Shown: in pieces, positions 20,901 through 30,589 of the stretch | How the letters are laid out: the number at the start of each line of letters is the position of its first letter | Position numbering within the stretch: position 1 is the first letter of the stretch | Assembly (NCBI RefSeq): GCF_029784135.1 | Contig: NC_073744.1 | Coordinates: forward strand, 17,331,441 to 17,395,440 | Reading direction: 5' to 3' | Source: Toxorhynchites rutilus septentrionalis | Lineage: Eukaryota; Arthropoda; Insecta; Diptera; Culicidae | Length of the DNA: 64,000 nt | The notes under the pieces: model-generated | Databases searched by the model: none | Seen by the model: only the letters and a program-made list of their open reading frames with translations | Told to the model about the DNA's origin: nothing | Made by a program: the position numbers and the translations under genes

Positions 20901-23900
20901 CTGCATCCCAAATCATCCTCAGCTTTTTGGGCTTCTTCGGATTGATGACGATCCCTAGAGGCAGATACCAGCATTGGTCATGACTTGTTGTTGACAATTC
21001 ATGTTGCGTCGCCTTATGCGCATATCCTTTTTCTTCGTATTCACGTATTAGCTGGCGAACCCGTTCGTAAATGTCAGGATCTTTACTGAGCCGCTTCTCG
21101 AGAGAACGCAGCCGCTTGTAGGCCATACCATAACTGTTAGGAAATCGCACTTCATCCCAACGCCAGAGCAAGCCAGTTTCGAATCCACCTTCGATTCTCC
21201 GAGTGGTTGACTCCAAAAGCAATCGCGCCCGCTTGTCTTCCTCGGACTCTAGCAGAGTAGAGGGCGATGTTACTCCGGTATTGTCCAGCGTAATGTAGTC
21301 GCGTACAAGTTGGTTCAATTCTTGCTCTGGATCGGTCCATCCTCCAACGTGAAACCCACAAATAGTCATCGATAAAGGTTTTGTGGAGCTTCCATAAACA
21401 CTCCACCCAATACGGCTCTTGGCGGCGATGGGATCCTCCCATCCGCCTTCTCGGATTTTTAATGGAACAGTGAGCTTCAGGTTGTCAAGACCGATCAAGA
21501 GTTTAGGTGATACTTCTTCAAAATTTTGCAGGGGTATTCCACGTAGGTGCGGATACCAGCCAGATAGCTCCTGGTAATTCATCGTTTGCGAGGGTAATAG
21601 CAGTCCACCAACAGTACGCGCATCTACCAGTTTGAATCGCTTCGACATCCTGACTCCGGAAATTTCAGTGTTGACTCTGTATGATTTCGGTTCACTCCGC
21701 TTAATATTTCCAGTCCACTGTAAGCTCAGTGGCTCGGAAGTTCCATTTAATCCAAGCTGTTTGGCAACCGCATCCTCAAGCAGCGTAATTTGCGAGCCTT
21801 CGTCGACAAACGCGTAGATGTCTACCTGACAGTTGTTCCCATAGAGCGTGACTGGAATGATCCTGAATAGTGGTCCAGTCCTTGGATCCTTAAGATGGCT
21901 TGACGAAATAGCTGCTTGCACTGCGTTTGGTGCGTGCAAGAGGGTATGATGTTTTTGCCGACAATCGTTGATAGCGCATTCTTTCGCTGTCTTACACGGC
22001 CATTTGCCATGTTGATTCAGACATGATCTACACATACCATTCTGGTTCACAACTTTCATTCTCTCATCGATGTTCATCGCTTTGAACCTGCAACAATCTA
22101 CTACCCGATGTCCTTCCACTTTACAGACCACACAAGGTTTCTTGGAATTCCGCAGTCCTGAAGCGCCGCTGTTCGATTCCTTCTTCACGTATGACGTCTC
22201 CGAATGCGTCTGTACCAAAACACGTTCCTTGGTTTTCTGCCTCTGCGTTTTATTTTGCTTCATCGTGGGAAAATCATCCGCTACATCATATGCTAGTTCC
22301 ACTAGAGTCGCCATAAACTCACCAAACGAACCGAGGTTAACGTTGTGTAAGCTACTTTTATATGCCGACCATTTTAGCCGATAGTCGACCGGCAACTTGC
22401 CCACTAAGTCGTATAACAACGACGGATTCGATAAATGATTATGCTGTCCTGAGTTTTTAATATGCTCCACCAAGTTGTCGACCACCAGTCCGAATTCAAT
22501 TATGCTGTCGAGATCGTTAACCCTCGGAGGAGGTAATTTCTTAATACGCTCCGTCATTGCTCGTATAAGCGTTTCAGGACGCCCGTACCGCATTTCAAGT
22601 GTTCGAATAACATGTGGGACGCTAGCCGGACACAGTAATCTGCTACGTACTGCTTCGAGGGCTGGGCCTTTTAAGCAGCGTTGCAGCCGAATGAGATTCT
22701 CGTCCAACGAGAAACCGCAAGTGGAGGTCGAACGCTCAAAGTTACTGATCCATATCGGCCATTCCTCCGGATTACCTGCAAATATGGGTAAATCCTTCCC
22801 CATCACCTGTCTGGTTGCCAACTGTCTACTCGTTGGGCCATCATAGTTGGTACGATGCTGATTCACTGTCGGGTTATTTGTACAATTAACGTCAATCTGT
22901 CCCTGAACTGATCCCGCTACGCTCTCTTGCGGTCCGACTACGTCGCAAAACACATCTTGCGGATTTGGATTTCCCATCGTATTTCTCTGTTCTGTTTGTC
23001 TGGAATTACTATGGTTACCACTACTTTCCGGATTACGATTGTCTTCGGTGTGAACATTCGTTTCGTGCACTGCATTATTACTGGCGAGAGAACGCGAAGC
23101 AGCTCTTAAGGAGGGGTTCCTGCCCGCAGGAATGACATTAACATTCACTGGAGGGAGAGTAACGGTATTCTTGGACATCACTTGGTTATTAGTGATTGGA
23201 TTTGGGAATACTACTGGAACTGGGTCGATTGCTAACGTGGAACCTTGATTCGTTCCCTCTATCTGCTGATTCGACTTTTCTAGCCAGTCTACAACTTTCT
23301 CCCTAGAATCAGTTTCACTAACTCCTACACTTGCCCTGCTACTACCGTACTCAGATGCCTGTCTAATAAGCTTTGCTTTCTCTTCAGCCGATTGCTTCCG
23401 AATGGCCATCTGTTTTCGACGAAACTCTACTTCACATGCCACTTTCTTCTCCATTAGAACCTTGGCATCCGCTATTTTCTTTGCTTCGTACGCCAACTCC
23501 ATCTCTCGCAACTCCGTTTCCTGCTTCAGCTGTAGATCTTTCATCTGTTTTTCGACCGCCAGTTCTTCTTCCTGAACACGCTGTTGCTCGTTCAACACCT
23601 TTAGCTCCTGCTCCAGACGAGCTCTTGCACTGGAAGTGATGCTTGGTTCACCAGCATTGACCTTCGACTTCCGAGTGACTTTACTGCCGGTCGTAGACTT
23701 CGCTGTCAGCTTCTTCACCCGGAGAGTAAGTGTCTCAGTTGGTATTGTTGGTGCCTTCGATTTGACACTTTTTAATTCCGGAACTTTTGGTTTAGCACCT
23801 TTCGATTCCGGGGCCTTATTTCCCGTGTCAGATGAAACATTTTCTGCTCCTTGCTTGGCGCGGAGTTCGCAGGAAGGACAATTCCATTTCCGATCTTTAA

Positions 23901-24051
23901 CGCGCTCATCTACCTTCACACAAGAATAGTGATGCCACGAATCACAACTGTCGCATGCTACCATGTCGTCGTGAGTGTCGGGTTTGGAGCATGACGCACA
24001 ATTCCTCTGTGCCATGCCTTGTACCTGCGATTCGTTCCCGCCTTCTGCCAT
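17809..24051 (-). CDS. BEL/Pao gag-pol polyprotein with N-terminal PHD finger
   Basis: A 2080-residue polyprotein for retrotransposition. In order: a C4HC3 PHD zinc finger (Cys18, 21, 33, 36, His41, Cys44, 58, 61); a charged coiled coil (about 140-235); gag-like DUF1759 (about 415-560, starting LPIFAGNPEEWPIW); zinc knuckles (about 640-690, CVVCKVEGHRVVDC and CRQKHHTLLH); a DUF1758 aspartic protease with DEGS at 750-753; RT with YVDD at 1166-1169; RNase H with FVDAS (Asp near 1356) and LWTDSATVLAW; integrase with Asp1742, Asp1804 and Glu1853; C-terminal DUF5641. All catalytic residues I can check are present and there is no stop or frameshift. The ATG at 24051 is only 31 bp from the 5' LTR. 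The PHD finger, which in other proteins often reads histone tails, might help target chromatin (inference). The stop lies inside the 3' LTR. Confidence 0.95.
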   Translation of the reverse strand: MAEGGNESQVQGMAQRNCASCSKPDTHDDMVACDSCDSWHHYSCVKVDERVKDRKWNCPSCELRAKQGAENVSSDTGNKAPESKGAKPKVPELKSVKSKAPTIPTETLTLRVKKLTAKSTTGSKVTRKSKVNAGEPSITSSARARLEQELKVLNEQQRVQEEELAVEKQMKDLQLKQETELREMELAYEAKKIADAKVLMEKKVACEVEFRRKQMAIRKQSAEEKAKLIRQASEYGSSRASVGVSETDSREKVVDWLEKSNQQIEGTNQGSTLAIDPVPVVFPNPITNNQVMSKNTVTLPPVNVNVIPAGRNPSLRAASRSLASNNAVHETNVHTEDNRNPESSGNHSNSRQTEQRNTMGNPNPQDVFCDVVGPQESVAGSVQGQIDVNCTNNPTVNQHRTNYDGPTSRQLATRQVMGKDLPIFAGNPEEWPIWISNFERSTSTCGFSLDENLIRLQRCLKGPALEAVRSRLLCPASVPHVIRTLEMRYGRPETLIRAMTERIKKLPPPRVNDLDSIIEFGLVVDNLVEHIKNSGQHNHLSNPSLLYDLVGKLPVDYRLKWSAYKSSLHNVNLGSFGEFMATLVELAYDVADDFPTMKQNKTQRQKTKERVLVQTHSETSYVKKESNSGASGLRNSKKPCVVCKVEGHRVVDCCRFKAMNIDERMKVVNQNGMCRSCLNQHGKWPCKTAKECAINDCRQKHHTLLHAPNAVQAAISSSHLKDPRTGPLFRIIPVTLYGNNCQVDIYAFVDEGSQITLLEDAVAKQLGLNGTSEPLSLQWTGNIKRSEPKSYRVNTEISGVRMSKRFKLVDARTVGGLLLPSQTMNYQELSGWYPHLRGIPLQNFEEVSPKLLIGLDNLKLTVPLKIREGGWEDPIAAKSRIGWSVYGSSTKPLSMTICGFHVGGWTDPEQELNQLVRDYITLDNTGVTSPSTLLESEEDKRARLLLESTTRRIEGGFETGLLWRWDEVRFPNSYGMAYKRLRSLEKRLSKDPDIYERVRQLIREYEEKGYAHKATQHELSTTSHDQCWYLPLGIVINPKKPKKLRMIWDAAATVDGVSLNSTLLKGPDYLTSLPTVVSKFRLYRFALTGDIKEMFHRFFIREQDRQCQRFLFRDHPDQDPIVYVMNVAIFGATCSPSCAQYIKNLNAKEFEAECPRAVAAIVHHHYVDDYLDSFGSVEEAVKIGCEVKTIHLEGGFEIRNFLSNDTRIAALIGAESADADKDIRTEKGEQIESVLGMKWITSSDSFTYTVNLPENLKYVLEESHIPTKREILRTVMSFFDPMGLIAYFLIHGRILMQDIWATGIGWDDRINDKLWMQWRKWVELIPKLNTLRIPRCYFSDAVVESYSSLQVHAFVDASKSAYACAVYFRVDTPNGPAITLVAAKSKVSPLKMLTIPRLELQAAVLGSRFLNSIISMHAIPVTKRFLWTDSATVLAWIRSDQRRYHQFVGFRTGEILSTTDVGEWRKVPSRLNVSDDATKWGSGPNISSDSRWFQGPDFLLLSEELWPGNNEIIEPTEEEMVFCNVHQSIKLPLVDVSRFSRWERLHRTVAYVHRVFCNYHRHKRDEMPEEGPLTKEELKKAEITLWRQAQEEFFISEITVLKDTKGDPEKLHGSIAKSCPIFKLWSFMDENGVLRKRSRLGNAEWISYGTKYPVILPRQHRITFILVDAFHRRFRLSNRETVVNELRQLYEIPNLRSIVAEVSRNCMWCKVYNAHPRAPPMAPLPKIRLTPYVRPFTYVGLDYFGPVLAKVGRSNAKRWIALFTCLTIRAVHLEVVHSLSTQSCVMAVRRFVSRRGSPAEIFSDNAMNFHGANNLLENEIKERNERLATVFTNSETRWSFIPPSAPHMGGAWERMVKSVKAALGTILDAERRPDDEVLETVIVEAEAMVNTRPLTYIPLESANQEALTPNHFLLGSSSGVKQLSAMPVDPRATLRSGWKLAQHLSDGIWRRWIKEYLPVISRRSKWFDEVKNIAEGDLVLIVEGTIRNQWIRGKVDKVVRGKDGRVRQAWVQTSKGVIRRPVVKLALLDVVNEGKPETDGLRAGECDVEYPSATTVEQLWESPQHSASEASLSHLRNVIE
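17917..17927 (-). promoter_or_regulatory. Polypurine tract of the inner BEL
   Basis: On the minus strand GAGCGGGGGAA lies immediately before the 3' LTR start TGTGACG. This is the position and composition expected for plus-strand priming. It is also coding sequence of the polyprotein. Confidence 0.7.
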
Positions 24052-24082
24052 TATCCGGAAAAGCGTTGTTAATTCTAAAGAA

Positions 24083-24575
24083 TGTTGTGACTGTTTTCTT
24101 TTAGCAGATCCTCACGAAAACTCTAGCGTTAGTTCGGATCAGCTTTAGCTGTAAATATTTTATTTATAATAAGGTTTTGAATTCAACAATTACAAATTAC
24201 TTACAATTAACAGTTTTTCTCCGTACAAATTCTTAGGTAACGCAGTTTCAATTTTAGGTTAGGTTTACAATCTAGGAATAATTTTTTTAATTAGGTAGGT
24301 AGGGTCTTCTAATAATTCAAATTTACTCACGGCTGTAAATATATGTAAATAGTTTTAGATTTTACCAACCGATTTTAAATAGTTTTAACTAGAATAATAA
24401 ATTTTCACTTTAGTAGTTCAAACAATTGTCTTCCAACACGAGATGTCTTTTTTAATAATATGCCTCGTCACTCGATGACATTTCGCAGATGAGAGAGACT
24501 TGCCTCACTAGCCGAATGTTGCGGAGATTCCCACAGTTGTTCTACAGTGGTCGCCGAGGGGTACTCGACGTCACA
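24083..24575 (-). repeat. 5' LTR of the inner BEL (493 bp)
   Basis: The same 493 bp as 17424-17916. Read on the minus strand it should contain the promoter, and the transcript would start within it. No TGG-starting primer-binding site follows. The next bases are TTCTTTAGAATTAACAACGC, and the polyprotein ATG is 31 bp downstream. The right flank GAACC (24576-24580) is the second target duplication. Confidence 0.93.
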
Positions 24576-24580
24576 GAACC

Positions 24581-26584
24581 TATACGTGGAGAGTCCTTCG
24601 ACGAGCAATTGTGCACGAAACGCCGACAGAGAGAAGTGATGCGTAGTAATTTAGAAAAAGCGGAGTAGTGTTCAATAAGATTACAGTTTGAAACGGTGAG
24701 ATGTAGAGCAATTTCACGTGCTTCTAGAATTTTATCTGTTTGAGGATACGACAGCATTATGTTTTCCGGCCAACGTTGATTGGTATTCGATAACAAGATA
24801 GGTCCATTCCACCAAAGGGTATTTTCCACGATGCCATATGCTTGAACTCCTCTAGAAATTAAATCGGCAGGGTTTTCTGCGCTAGGAACGTGTCTCCATA
24901 TTGCGCACGAGGTGAGCCGCTGGATTTCCGCGACCCTGTTTGCCACGAACGTCTGCCAAGTCGAAGGTGTGGCGGCCAGCCAGTGCAGGACAATGGTTGA
25001 ATCTGTCCATAAAATAATGTTGTTATGCTGACCGATGCTTTCTATCACCATTTGTGAGAGGTGTGAAAGAAGAAGAGCTGCGCAGAGTTCCAGACGAGCT
25101 ATTGATTTTACTTCGAGAGGAGCGATACGAGATTTGGCCGCAATCAAATGAACCATACAAGAACCGTTTTCAGCGATGGATCGCATGTATATACAAGCTC
25201 CATATGCTCTTTCGGAGGCGTCGCTGAAACCATGCAGCTCGATGTTGTCGAAACTATTCAGCGATGAGATGAAACGAGGAATACGGAGATCCTTGAGGAA
25301 GGCAATATGCTGCTGATAATCTAGCCACATTTGCTGGACAGTAGGCGGTAAACAATAGTCCCATGGATAATCTTGCTTCCATAATGTTTGAACAATCATC
25401 TTTGCTAGGACGATCACTGGACTCAATAAGCCAAGTGGGTCGAACAGACTTGACATTTGTGACACGATAATTCTTTTGGTGTATCTACTACCTGAAGACC
25501 AAGTTGGTATTTTATAACTGAGAACATCTGTAGAAGGTTCCCACAACAGACCCAGCGTTTTAACTGTTTGGTCAGCGTCGAGATCGAGAAGGGTTCTTGT
25601 TTCCCTTAGTTGCTCAGGGAATATTTCGAGAACATTTTGCGAGTTAGATGAAAATTTGCGTAGCGTGAATCCTGCCGAATGCAGCATAGCGACGATTTGT
25701 TTGCATGTACTCTTCAGCGTATCAATGTTGTTGCGGTCGAATAACAAGTCATCCATATAGAAACTCGTTCGAACTACAGGAGCAGCTAAAGGATAGTTTT
25801 CAGCTTCATCTTCGGCGAGCTGCTGTAGCACCCGAGTTGCGAGAAACGGAGCACTGTTTGTTCCATATGTTACTGTTTGAAGCTGGAACATTTTCAACGG
25901 AGATTCTTTGTCATCCTGCCAATAAATCCTCTGCAGAGGCTGATCTGTGTAGTGTACCCAAATTTGGCGGTACATTTTTTCTATGTCCGCGCTTATGACA
26001 TAGGCGTGCATACGAAAACGCATGACAAGCGCAATCAGTGTATTCTGGATAGTAGGTCCAGCAAGAAGAACGTCGTTTAGTGAAACACCTGACAGAGATT
26101 TGCAGGACGCATCGAATACCGTCCGCAATTTTGTCGTAGAGCTTTCCGGGCGTAATATTGCATGGTGCGGCAAGAAATATTGAGGTGAATCATCGATTTC
26201 TTCGGGGGAAATTTCCCTCATATGCCCAAGGTTGACATATTCATGAATAAATTCACGATATAGTTGTTTCGTTTCAGATTTTGAATCAAATTTCCGCTCT
26301 AGTGCTAGAAAGCGACGCCGAGCATTGAATTTGTTATCAGTCAGTTGTGGTAATAAATCGTTTCTTTTTGGAAGTTTCACAACATATTTTCCTTTAGAGT
26401 CACGCGAGAAATTATTTTCAAAATGTGTTTCACATTGCTGCTCTGATGGCGACCAAGCGTTTTCCGTTGAGCAAGATTCAATTTCCCAGAATTTTTTCAC
26501 TAAATTGTCGATATTATCGAGACGACTGATACGATATGTATGATGAGGAACGGAGTCAATATTCTCTTCGCATTTCCCCGACAA
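24581..26584 (-). pseudogene. Outer BEL reverse transcriptase and RNase H
   Basis: Reverse transcriptase with the catalytic SFYMDDLLF motif (codons at 25748-25759), preceded by the family blocks FDASCKSLSGVSLNDVLLAG and ISADIEKMYRQIWV. RNase H follows with HGFSDASERAYGACIY, LELCAALLLSHL and LWTDSTIVLHWLAATP. The frame is open through the whole segment and is cut at 24581 by the inner BEL. Beyond that point the open frame only reads into the inner LTR. The upstream join to protease is frameshifted around 26570. The missing 3' part continues at 17418. Confidence 0.9.
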
Positions 26585-26991
26585 ACCCCTCCAAATACAG
26601 TTTTTTGTAAAGTTGGGTATGCGTTTCCGACTACTATTCTACCGTATCGTAGTATTTCGGAGAAGATTTCATTGCCGAGGATAGCATCAATAGGACCTGG
26701 CATGTTAAATGTAGGATCTGCTAGTGTTGCGTGGGTGGGAAGATTCCACTGAGAACAATCGACGACACGAGATGGCATTACACTAGAGATCGACGGCAGA
26801 ACGAAGAACGACATTTTCTTCCGATACGAAGCACAGGTTCGTGATGAGATGACAGTAACTACAGAATGTTCAACCTTAGTGATACTGGAACCAATTCCAG
26901 CTACATTCATCGGCGAGATAGTAGTATCGAGTTTCAGGTGACGACGTAACGATTCGCTGTCCATAGGAACACAAAATCCTTGTTGGTACAA
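26500..26991 (-). pseudogene. Outer BEL aspartic protease (DUF1758), N-terminus lost
   Basis: The frame contains blocks of the DUF1758 protease, such as DAILGNEIFSEIL and TLQKTVFGGV, the flap/C-terminal half preceding RT in BEL elements. The short stretch joining it to the zinc-knuckle segment (about 26990-27010) leaves no room for the usual LLDSGSQ active-site region, so the catalytic aspartate appears to have been deleted. Non-functional. The exact deletion endpoints need an alignment to a sister copy. Confidence 0.75.
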
Positions 26992-27009
26992 TATTGAGTT
27001 GCGAGTGTC

Positions 27010-27465
27010 TCAGGTGGGTTTTGTTAGCTCGTCACTGGACGCAGGGTTTGCAAAGTGCGCAGATCGAAACGAGTTGGGATCAGTTAACGATGATCTCATC
27101 GGAGGAGAAAGTGATGACGTTCGAGGATCAGGCATGGCAAGGTGGTTTGGAGATAGTTCTTGAGATAACGACGCTGATTGTTGATGCTGTTGACTGACGT
27201 AAGTCGACGACTGAGACAACGGATGTGGTCGCTCGAGAGGTGGCAAATATAGAAGTGTGTGGTGCTTGCGATTACATTCACGACAATTTGATGACGGACA
27301 CACCTTGCAACTATGGGATGCCGTTTTTAGACAGTTTAGACACAATCGATTTGACTTTGCAAATTCTAAACGTCCACGTGGAGTTAGTTTGCGAATTTGT
27401 CCGCAATTTCCGAGGAAGTGATCTTGACTACAATGCTGACACTTGCGAGAGGCGGGAAGGTTAGA
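27010..27465 (-). pseudogene. Outer BEL gag zinc-knuckle region
   Basis: It contains CQHCSQDHFLGNC (about 27410-27445), then LCLNCLKTASHSC and CRECNRKHHTLLY, the cysteine-histidine clusters that bind RNA between gag and protease in BEL polyproteins. It is in a different frame from the gag segment upstream, so a frameshift lies near 27467-27480. Confidence 0.8.
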
Positions 27466-27466
27466 C

Positions 27467-28509
27467 TCAACTATTTACATGATAGGTTATTGGTTTCGAT
27501 TTATTCTTCGATTCAACAGGGCGGGATGTATCACGTGGCTCAATTTGCGGTGCGAGTGATTGGAGAACCCGAGCATGATTCTGCAAGAAGTTTATCATTT
27601 CAACATACGATGGCATTCCGTCGTTGACAACTCCGTCTTCACGGACAGTATTTTGCGAGGAAAAGTTCTCCCATTCTCGGAGAGTTCGATTATCCAAACG
27701 AAGGCTAAGCTGGTACACAAGAATGGAACTCCAGCGATCTACTGGTTCACCAAGCCGTTTCAACACGGATATATTTCTCTCGAAACTATCAACCAGAACG
27801 AGAAGTGACTCTGAAGACTCTCGACGCATCGCAGGGGTGTCAAAAATTCCTTTGATGTGACATTTAATTAACAATTTTTTATTGTTGTACCGATTGATCA
27901 ATGTCTTCCAGGCCAATGCATAGTTTTCGGAAGTAACAGGTATCGAATCGATTACTCGAGACGCATCACCTTTCAGGTAACCCTTCAGATATTGGAACTT
28001 TTGAATAGGGTTCAACTGCCCACACGAATGAACAGCTGCGTCGAATGAATCGCGAAACGACGGCCATTCTTCTAACCTTCCACTGAAATCAGGTAATTTC
28101 AACACTGGATACTTAATGTGATTAATTTGAGTCGTGGGTTGATTTATTCGTTGTACACTTGCAGCCTGCGTTGGCAGGTTTGCATTCAAAAACGTTTTGC
28201 AATTATAATAAATTTCCTCAATTTCATCGAGAGATTCCTCATATTCTTTCCTAGCATTCGGCACTAATTGTAGAAGGTCCAAAATCGTATTGCGATATTC
28301 CACGAATAATTCCTCTAATCGAGCCAACCTTACCATAACCTGTCCCGCATTATTTTCCGTTTCAAATTTTTTTTTACAAACTCGTTAATTCTATAAATCG
28401 ATCGTCTTATCATGGCTGCCAGACTCTGGACAATGGAGGTCCTTTCATCTGACCCTTTTCCAATGGCGGATTTTCCGCCCGACTTGCTATCTATCTCTGA
28501 TTTTTCCAT
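27467..28509 (-). pseudogene. Outer BEL gag (DUF1759), frameshifted near the start
   Basis: The likely original start is the ATG at 28509 (MEKSEIDSKSGGKSA). The frame is broken in an A-run near 28370, and the longer downstream frame runs from 28336 to 27467. It contains the DUF1759 gag blocks KLPDFSGRLEEWPSFRDSFD and IQKFQYLKGYLKGDASRVI. Gag packages the element RNA. Homopolymer frameshift and a second frameshift at the 3' end make this copy inactive. Confidence 0.85.
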
Positions 28510-29018
28510 TGCAATTGCCCTGTTAAGCTAACACAGAACGAACCCACCTGGTTTTTGAGTGCGATGATCTCTTGACAACGACAATCTAACGAGGCGGTCC
28601 GCTACCTAACTTTTGCGTGTGCAACACGTGCATCGTATACCGGAAGTAAAATTCACCAATTTTTCTATTACACTTTTCCTTTTATACGATTCCACTTCTA
28701 TAATTAATTTTCACACCCGAATCGTCTTCGACTTTCGCTAATCCAATCAATTCAAGTTAATTTCTAACCGCGTGGTCATAACCACCGTTCATAAGTTCAC
28801 AGCGTTTCGAGAATTTTATACTATAAAATCTGTACGTGTTCGAGAACTTCACGTTATTAGCCTATCGAAAACACTTTTACGCCAAAGCACTGTACGGCTC
28901 TTCAACCGCTCAGCCGGATAAATTCGTGCAAATTTCCACAATCGTATCACCACGCCGTGTATGGCTCGACAACTTTCGACATTTATTTCCACTATGATCG
29001 GAACTTCGCGACGAAATT
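28510..29018 (-). other. Outer BEL 5' leader
   Basis: About 510 bp of untranslated leader between the primer-binding site and the gag start. No coding sequence is expected or seen. Confidence 0.65.
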
Positions 29019-29038
29019 TGATCCGGTTCGAAGGACCA
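29019..29038 (-). promoter_or_regulatory. Primer-binding site of the outer BEL
   Basis: On the minus strand TGGTCCTTCGAACCGGAT starts directly after the LTR end GAACA. A TGG start complementary to a tRNA CCA end, immediately after the 5' LTR, is the expected primer-binding site. I cannot name the tRNA. Confidence 0.75.
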
Positions 29039-29117
29039 TGTTCGAGACAAGATTACGGTGAGCCTAATCGCGACAACGTTTGCGTAAAAGCGCCTAAAAT
29101 TCGCTATGGTTCGAACA
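29039..29117 (-). repeat. 5' LTR of the outer BEL, internally deleted to 79 bp
   Basis: It starts TGTTCGAACCATAG and then jumps to CGAATTTTAGG, keeping the last 65 bp of the 3' LTR. About 281 bp are missing relative to 15572-15931, with AG shared at the breakpoint. Two substitutions distinguish the remaining bases from the 3' LTR. Confidence 0.85.
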
Positions 29118-29122
29118 TAAGG

Positions 29123-30120
29123 GCTTTTTGGGGCACAAAAGAGGACACTCTCTTCAAGATATTTTTTTTTCTAAGCAATTTATTTGGTACGTCCAGGATA
29201 AGTTAGAATCTAGGTGGACACCAAGGTATTTGAAGTTTGGGACCTTGTCGATAAACACATTTGGAATTTTAGGGTCTGGACAAGAAAAGGTTTTTTCCCT
29301 TGGTGAGTGGAATAGCATGTATTTATTTTTTTAGATTAAGTGATAACAAGTTAACCCGGAAATATTCACTGAGGATAGCTAGGTCATTTTCCATTAGTGA
29401 GACTACTCATCTCGAGTCACAGCAGGGATAAAATAATGCTGTGTCATCCGCAAACAGTCTGGCTGTTCCATTCAAAGGCAGGTTTCCTATGTCATTGACG
29501 TGCATTAGGAATAGTAGAGGTCCAATATTACTACCTTGAGGTATGCCAATATTTATTGGACTTAGGGTACTTTTACCATCATTAAGAGTTACATATTGTT
29601 GTCTACCGGAGGGATAACTTCTGACAAGGTTGTTCGCTATCCCACGTCTTCCATAAATATTGAGCTTTTTTAGCAATATTTGGTGATCTGTCGTATCAAA
29701 TGCCTTCTTGAGATCTAGAAATAGGCCACCAACAGTCATTTTATGATCTATTCCATCAATTAGCTCATCTAAAAGCTCAGTGATGGGATGGTAGTTGAAG
29801 TGCGGTACCCACGTCTAAATCCGTACTGAAACTTGTAGAATACGTTATTTTTATTGAAAAAATCAAGCAATCGATTCACAAGCAGTTTCTCAAATATTTT
29901 GTTGAAAACCGATAGTGTAGAAATTGGTCGATAGTTGCTTGGATTTGTGGAGTCATCACCGGTCTTGAAAACTGGTACAACTCTAGAAACTTATGAGACT
30001 TGTTGGAATGTTATCAGGTCCACAACCCTTTTTACTATTCAACTGATTTATGATCATAATCACCTCATTCTGGTTTTGACGGATACAAGAAATTTCCAGA
30101 GTGATAAGAAATTGGGATGA
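29123..30120 (-). pseudogene. Non-LTR retrotransposon reverse transcriptase, N-terminal and palm part
   Basis: Minus-strand blocks in order are LNSKKGCGPDNIPTSLIS (about 30010-30060), VVPVFKTGDDSTNPSNYRPI (about 29930-29990), LFLDLKKAFDTTDHQIL, GIPQGSNIGPLLF, the catalytic FADDTALFY (codons at 29443-29454) and FKYLGVHLDSNLSW (about 29205-29245). These are the RT motifs of a jockey/CR1-like non-LTR element. Frameshifts near 29740 and 29350 and a shortened stretch near 30000 show decay. The protein continues at 15566 on the far side of the outer BEL insertion. Confidence 0.85.
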
Positions 30121-30589
30121 AGAGAAGAAATCTATTGCTAGAAATTATCGCCAATAAGGACCAAGACCTCTATGAAAGAGACATGACGAAGCTACCTTTA
30201 GAATGGCAAACAAATTTCGCAATAAAACATGCATATTTGACCCAAATCGGACAATCCGAAGCATATTGAAAATAGTTTTTAATTTCACCCAAAAATAATG
30301 GATTACTTTTTCCCCAACCTAATATTTTGAGTCTGAGCCGTTGGAAGTTTTAGCCCGCATATCGATATGAATTGGAAGTAAACAACTTTTTCTCAGTAAA
30401 AGTGCCCATCTTCAGTTGGAATTTGGAAATAGGAAATTGTACAATGTACAATACATTTTTGAGAAAAATGAATTTCAATCTGTCTATCTATACAGCCATT
30501 CCATGCCAAACCGATATACTGGTTCTCGTGAAAAGTGGTAATTTTGTTCTTTACCGCAAAACATTCGACCCGCATTTTTCTATTTTTAC
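30121..30589. other. AT-rich spacer, no gene
   Basis: No coding domain is visible. Around 30490-30525 the sequence CCATGCCAAACCGATATACT matches 1390-1410 nearly exactly, so part belongs to the fold-back repeat family. Confidence 0.45.

Larger units (their letters stand above)
17424..24575 (-). mobile_element. Inner BEL/Pao LTR retrotransposon, complete and apparently intact
   Basis: A 7152-bp element on the minus strand with two 493-bp LTRs that I could not distinguish by eye, TG...CA ends, a GAACC target duplication and a single uninterrupted 2080-codon reading frame. Identical LTRs mean a recent insertion, because LTRs are identical when a copy integrates. It landed in the RNase H-integrase junction of an older BEL element. 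Confidence 0.95.
15572..29117 (-). mobile_element. Outer BEL/Pao LTR retrotransposon, decayed, split by the inner BEL
   Basis: LTRs begin TGTTC and end GAACA on the minus strand, at 29039-29117 (5') and 15572-15931 (3'). A 5-bp direct duplication, TAAGG on the plus strand, flanks the element (15567-15571 and 29118-29122). Subtracting the inner insertion leaves about 6.4 kb, a normal BEL length. Coding order on the minus strand is gag (DUF1759), zinc knuckle, DUF1758 protease, RT, RNase H, then after the interruption integrase and DUF5641. Several frameshifts and a nonsense codon show it was dead irrespective of the inner insertion. The host site is a non-LTR retrotransposon RT gene. Confidence 0.9.

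Noticed and set aside
17888..23929. Plus-strand frames of 60-148 codons opposite the inner BEL polyprotein
   Set aside because: Antisense shadows of the intact minus-strand frame.
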